Shown here in pieces: positions 59,844-64,000 of a stretch of DNA of 64,000 nucleotides. Within the stretch, counting starts at the first letter, position 1; every line of letters starts with the position of its first letter. The notes under the pieces were generated by a model. That model had not been told where the DNA came from. It did not search any database and worked only from the letters and a program-made list of their open reading frames with translations. This DNA comes from Microbotryomycetes sp. JL201 (Eukaryota; Basidiomycota; Microbotryomycetes), in contig JAQYUZ010000055.1 of NCBI GenBank assembly GCA_033819885.1, positions 45,606 to 109,605 of the forward strand, read 5' to 3'. The position numbers were made by a program, and so were the translations under genes.

Positions 59844-60248
59844 TTATTTCGTCCTTGAGTGCCGACAGACTTGTCTGTGACGGGGAAGCAGACGAAGGTC
59901 GACCGCTCGCGCCTCTCGCTTCACAGCTTAGTATCTCACTTCGTCTGTGCGTGTTTCTCGAGTGCGCGACAGCGTTGCAACGCAGGACTCTCACACAAAC
60001 GGAAACAAGAGCGCGTCGACACAAGCGGTCGCTCGACAGGAATAAGCAGCAGCTTTGGCGTTGAATCACCTCGTGAGCGCCTGCATCAAAGCGATAGGTG
60101 TCGCATCATCCCCGAAACTGACTTTGTATCTTTGAGTTCAGAATAAAACTTTCGAGCTCAAGCAGCCGGACATCGCGCGAGCCGAACGAAAGCGGCACTC
60201 GCGCTCTAGAGCCGAGCGTCGCCGTCATTCGCTTCAGAGTAGTCTGAA
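59844..60248. promoter_or_regulatory. Divergent promoter MED11-like / CTK1
   Basis: 405 bases between divergent ATGs. No strong TATA box; GC-rich near the CTK1 start. Nothing coding with support. Confidence 0.4.
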
Positions 60249-63200
60249 ATGAGCTCTCAAGACAGGTATCGAGATGCTCGCCCCCCGCCTAGGGACGTGC
60301 CGCCGCGGCGAGACGATAGGTCTGCGCGTGACTCCTTCAACCGTTTCCAGGATCGACCATACGCTGGACCAAGCAGGTCAAACTATGGCCCACAAGAAAA
60401 CCAGCGGCATCCTGACAGACATGAGCGGCCGTCAGGCTCGTCAGCGGGGTATGAAGGTTCGCGTTACGTTGCAAGACCAGGTCCTGGAGACCCCAGACAT
60501 TCTGTGAACGGCCCATACAGGTCGCACTATGCCGCTCATCGGGATGTGCATCCATACAGTGACCACAGGCGCGACCGACAGCCTCCGGACGATCGTCGAG
60601 ACGATCGACGGCCACCGCTCGAATCAAATGGTCGGGCGCCGCCGCCTCCCGGGCACCGGCAGGATCATCGAAGTGACGACAGGCGACGCCATGATCCACC
60701 AAAGCTGTCAGACTCTCGTCTCCTCCGTGATCATGGTCATGGACCATCAAGACAGCCTCATCACAGAGACGGACAGGGCTCAGGCAATGTTGCGAGGCCT
60801 AACAAGCTCGAAGACAGAGGCTACCGTTCGTGAGTAACGACGCTTACTTGTTTTTCACCCGCTGCATGCACTGACCTTCGCCCTCAGATCCTCCAACCAA
60901 CGGCCGCGGTCTCGAAGTCCTTCGCCAGGTGCTCCGAAGCGGCGGCGCGTCGAGCTAGACACGACTTCACCATCACAAAAGTTTTCGTCAGGACCTCCGC
61001 GCGAGGTCAACAGAACATCGTCTCCAAATCGTACACGAATGTCCCCGCCAAGATCAACCCAACGAAGTTCGCGCGATTCTAGTCCAGATCTGAGAATCAC
61101 GACAGAGATACCTACAGCATCACCAGTGAGACGCGCCGTGTCTCCACCTCTGTCGGAGAGGTCAGCGAGCTCTGTTCGACAGAATTCAGCCAGCCTTCAC
61201 AAGGCGACTTCCAGCCAAGAACCCCTTTCGGCTCCCGGCGATTCGAGAACGCAAGCACAAGCACCACACCCGCAGCCACCTCCTCCTGGCCTTCGTAGTA
61301 CTCCGCCATCCGGTCCGCGTGCCATGCGTGAACAAGGCGGCGCGCCGGCTCCGCCCAGCGGACCTCGCGCTATGCGTGAAAGGACCGGGCCGGACGCTTC
61401 AACTGGTCCGCGTTCCCAGATCCCACTTCGACCTCCGCAACGCACAATGCAACACCCGCCGGCAGGTCCTCGTGACATCAAACAGAATGTCAAGAAGTTC
61501 TTTCCTGGTGATGAGGACGGCGACGATGATGCTGTTGCTGCTGAACAAGCTCGTCGGAAAGCTTTCGAACGAAAAGAGGCGGTTATGGATGCCATGACGA
61601 GGGATCGGGAAAGAGAGGAGCGCGAAGCTGAGCGAGAACGAAGACTGAAAGAAGAGAGGAGCAGGCGGGATCGATTCCGTGAACGATCGTTGTCGCCACC
61701 GCGACGATTACGACGTGATGATGATCGCCGACCGGACTCGAAGTGGGCATCTGGCCACAGAAACGAAGAGAGACGGCCCGAGCCTGCTCGAGCTTCTATA
61801 GCGGAACGCGACAGGCTGTCCAATCGGGCGAATGGCAGAGAAACAAGCGAACGTCCTACTGCTGTCAATGGACGCCAACGCGACGACAGGTTTGGCAATC
61901 AGCGGGGCTCCCTGAACGATCATTACGGAGCAAGAGACCGTTATCTGCCACGGAACAACGGCAGCAGGAACCGCAGTCCCCCTCGCGCAGATTCGAGGCC
62001 TCCATCAGCTATGTCGGACAGGTCAGCACCGCCTCGATCCCCACGGATCAGACGACAAGAAGATGAGCCTTCAGTTGTTTCGACTCTGGAGCCAGAGCCT
62101 GCTATGCCAGAGACTATTCCGGCGCCTGCACCGCCGCAATTTACTGAGCTGTACGAGCGACTCGTCCAAGTGGGAGAAGGCACGTATGGTAAAGTCTACA
62201 AGGCTCGCAATGTTGAGACGGACGAGCTCGTGGCACTCAAGCGGATCAGGATGGAAGCAGAGAAGGATGGCTTTCCCGTCACCGCCGTCCGAGAAATCAA
62301 GCTCTTGCAGAGCCTGCGACATCCAAACGTCGTCAATCTGTCCGAAATCATGGTATCGAAAGGTGATGTTCCGCCTCGAGCGAAACTTGTTATTGTGCTG
62401 ACTTTGATGCTTGCAGGCCACGTCTACATGGTTTTCGAGTACCTGCACCACGACTTGACCGGCATCTTGCACCATCCATCTATACAACTTTCGGCCGCTC
62501 ATCTCAAGTCGCTGATGAAGCAGTTTCTCGAGGGTCTCGGCTTTATTCATCGTCGCGGCATCCTCCATCGCGATCTCAAAGGCTCGAACATCTTGTTGAG
62601 CAGGCGAGGCGAGCTCAAGATTGCTGACTTTGGGCTCGCGCGATTTTATGCACGAGGCAAACGCAATGACTACACGAATCGCGTCATCACGCAGTGGTAC
62701 AAGCCGCCAGAGCTTTTGTTCGGTGCTACCATTTACGATGCGGCGGTTGACATGTGGAGTGCAGGGTGAGTCACTGAGAGCACGGAGGAAACGTGCTCCG
62801 CTTGACAATCTCGTCGGGCAGCTGCATATTCCTCGAGCTATTTGAGCGGCGACCCATTTTTCAAGGCCATGATGAGATTCATCAACTGGACGCGATCTTT
62901 GAAGTTTTGGGCACGCCAGACGTTGCGAACTGGGCTGATGTGCACGAGCTGCCGTGGTACGAGCTTGTTAAACCCAAGGTTGAACTCGAGTCTCGACTAC
63001 GCATTACTTTCGACAAGTGAGTGTTGACCCCATAAAACGCGTGTCCAGCTGGCCAGGCAGGCTAAATCATGCTTTTGCAGACATTTGACCCCGGCGGGAT
63101 TGGATCTCGCCGAGAGCTTGCTAGCGCTCAATCCAAGTCACAGGCCGACTGCAGAAGAAGCTTTGCAGATGTCATACTTTGTCTCGGACGAGCCGAGCCC

Positions 63201-63400
63201 CGAGATGCCTGATGTGTAAGCCTCAAGAGTGGAATGTCTGCCGTCGGCCTCGACTGAATTTCTGGGCTGTTTTGCGCAGACTGAGCGAAGTCAAGGGAGA
63301 GTGGCACGAGTATGAGAGCAAGCGGGCTCGCAGGAAGGCTGCCGCTGTCGTCGCAGCTGCTTCTGCCATGAGCAACGATGAGCGACCTATCGACCTCTAA
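60249..63400 (+). CDS. CTK1: CTD kinase catalytic subunit (Ctk1/Lsk1, CDK12-like), 951 aa
   Basis: Cyclin-dependent kinase that phosphorylates Ser2 of the RNA polymerase II CTD during elongation. Six exons: 60249-60829, 60888-62362, 62417-62765, 62822-63016, 63081-63215, 63280-63400 (2856 nt, in frame). Seen: a long Arg/Asp/Ser/Pro-rich N-terminus with RS-like runs (RPRSRSPSPG) and PPP stretches; then the kinase: VGEGTYGKVYKARN (Gly loop), VALKRIRME (Lys), PVTAVREIKLL (PSTAIRE-like helix), HRDLKGSNILL (catalytic loop; GSN is typical of Ctk1/Cdk9 types), ADFGLAR, activation Thr in YTNRVITQWYKPPELL, and WSAGCIFLELF. The C-terminal tail is short and Ala-rich. Confidence 0.92.
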
Positions 63401-63830
63401 AACTGACAAAAAAAAAGGCGGCCTTGGGATGTAGCTGGACAGCAGGATAGCATTTCGTCGTCGTTGTTTGTGTGAATAGATGAGGCTTCTGCGCACTCGC
63501 CTTCACGCTGGCAATCATTTTGCTCGCTCATCGACACCGATCGGATCGCCGGCGGCTGAGTGTTGAGCGATCCTCGACTTTTGGTCCGGAGCGTACTCAA
63601 GCGAAAGCAGAGCTGGAAACAGTGATGATGATGCATCGGTACTATGTTTGGATCACTGGTCTTGGCCGTGCAACGTGCAGCGTGCGAAAAATGCTGCATA
63701 CATCCAGCGCGCATGAGCACGTTCAAGCTGCGCACGAGAGCACTTTGTCTCGTTTAACCATCCCGATTCTCCACCCGACCACTCGCGCTTCACGCCTGTA
63801 CTTGTACCATTCTGTTTCGTGTGTGGTGTG
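63401..63830. other. Intergenic after CTK1
   Basis: About 430 bases: the 3' UTR of CTK1 (A10 run at 63408-63417) and the upstream part of the next gene. No clear features. Confidence 0.35.
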
Positions 63831-64000
63831 ATGCGATCGCAGTTTGACGATGCATCTCATGGCGGCGCGACGACGACGACGACGTCGACGGGGCGCCCAA
63901 AGCGCCAGGCGCTCGGCGGCGCTTCTGACGATTTCCTGACCGAACACATGCTCGACGAGTACTACATGCACGAGCAGCAGCCGGTTGCGAGGTCATCGAA
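63831..64000 (+). CDS. 5' part of an unrecognised gene, runs off the window
   Basis: ATG at 63831 opens a frame to the window end without a stop (MRSQFDDASHGG, a Thr run from the ACG repeat, then acidic/Tyr-rich DEYYMHEQQP). Too short to assign. Open frames on the minus strand over the same bases look less natural (Arg-rich). Confidence 0.4.
   Translation, partial: MRSQFDDASHGGATTTTTSTGRPKRQALGGASDDFLTEHMLDEYYMHEQQPVARSS

Overview
This 64 kb window is nuclear DNA of a fungus, most likely a basidiomycete with a compact genome. The evidence is about two dozen protein genes packed on both strands. Most genes are cut by introns of 50-100 bases with GT..AG (sometimes GC..AG) ends and a CTGAC or CTAAC branch-like motif before the acceptor. 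The products are typical fungal proteins: Cdc11/Nud1, Mga2/Spt23, Fzo1, Alg11, Pep4, Ctk1 and a CipC-like protein. I saw no transposon, CRISPR array, rRNA or tRNA gene. Exon joints were worked out by eye from splice motifs, reading frame and family resemblance. For SR, BRO1, NUD1, MED1, MGA2, PPX, FZO1, CCDC25, the Cys-rich GPI protein, the TM protein, DUF202, ALG11, CipC, MED11 and CTK1 the summed exon lengths are a multiple of three.

Layout. 1-7 kb, all minus: FAT1-type acyl-CoA synthetase (3' end off the window), an SR splicing protein, and an intronless orphan. 7.7-18.8 kb, all plus: BRO1/PalA protein, LRR scaffold Cdc11/Nud1, Mediator MED1. 19-27 kb, minus: Mga2/Spt23 membrane transcription factor and a DHH exopolyphosphatase with a signal peptide. 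27.3-32 kb, plus: mitofusin Fzo1 and CCDC25. 32.2-33.4 kb, minus: Cys-rich GPI-type surface protein. 34-35.6 kb, plus: unknown two-TM protein. 35.7-43 kb, minus: Pol I factor Rrn7 and a hybrid histidine kinase. 43.5-49 kb, plus: DUF202/VTC1-like membrane protein, ALG11, CipC-like protein, TMA17-like chaperone. 49-58.6 kb, minus: L-rhamnose mutarotase, two tandem MFS transporters, vacuolar protease Pep4. 59-64 kb: MED11-like (minus), CTK1 kinase (plus) and the start of another plus gene.

Most genes are housekeeping and functionally unlinked. Possible functional links are the rhamnose mutarotase beside two anion:cation-symporter type MFS genes, and two polyphosphate-related genes (PPX, and DUF202/VTC1-like with a Pho4/Cbf1-type E-box). 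I found no clearly new multi-gene system. The most unusual signals are the high share of GC-AG introns (8 of roughly 120 that I could place), a cluster of three CACGTG boxes just before the NUD1 start, a secretory signal on the exopolyphosphatase, and a long intron that splits the SWQDLKD motif of the SR protein.
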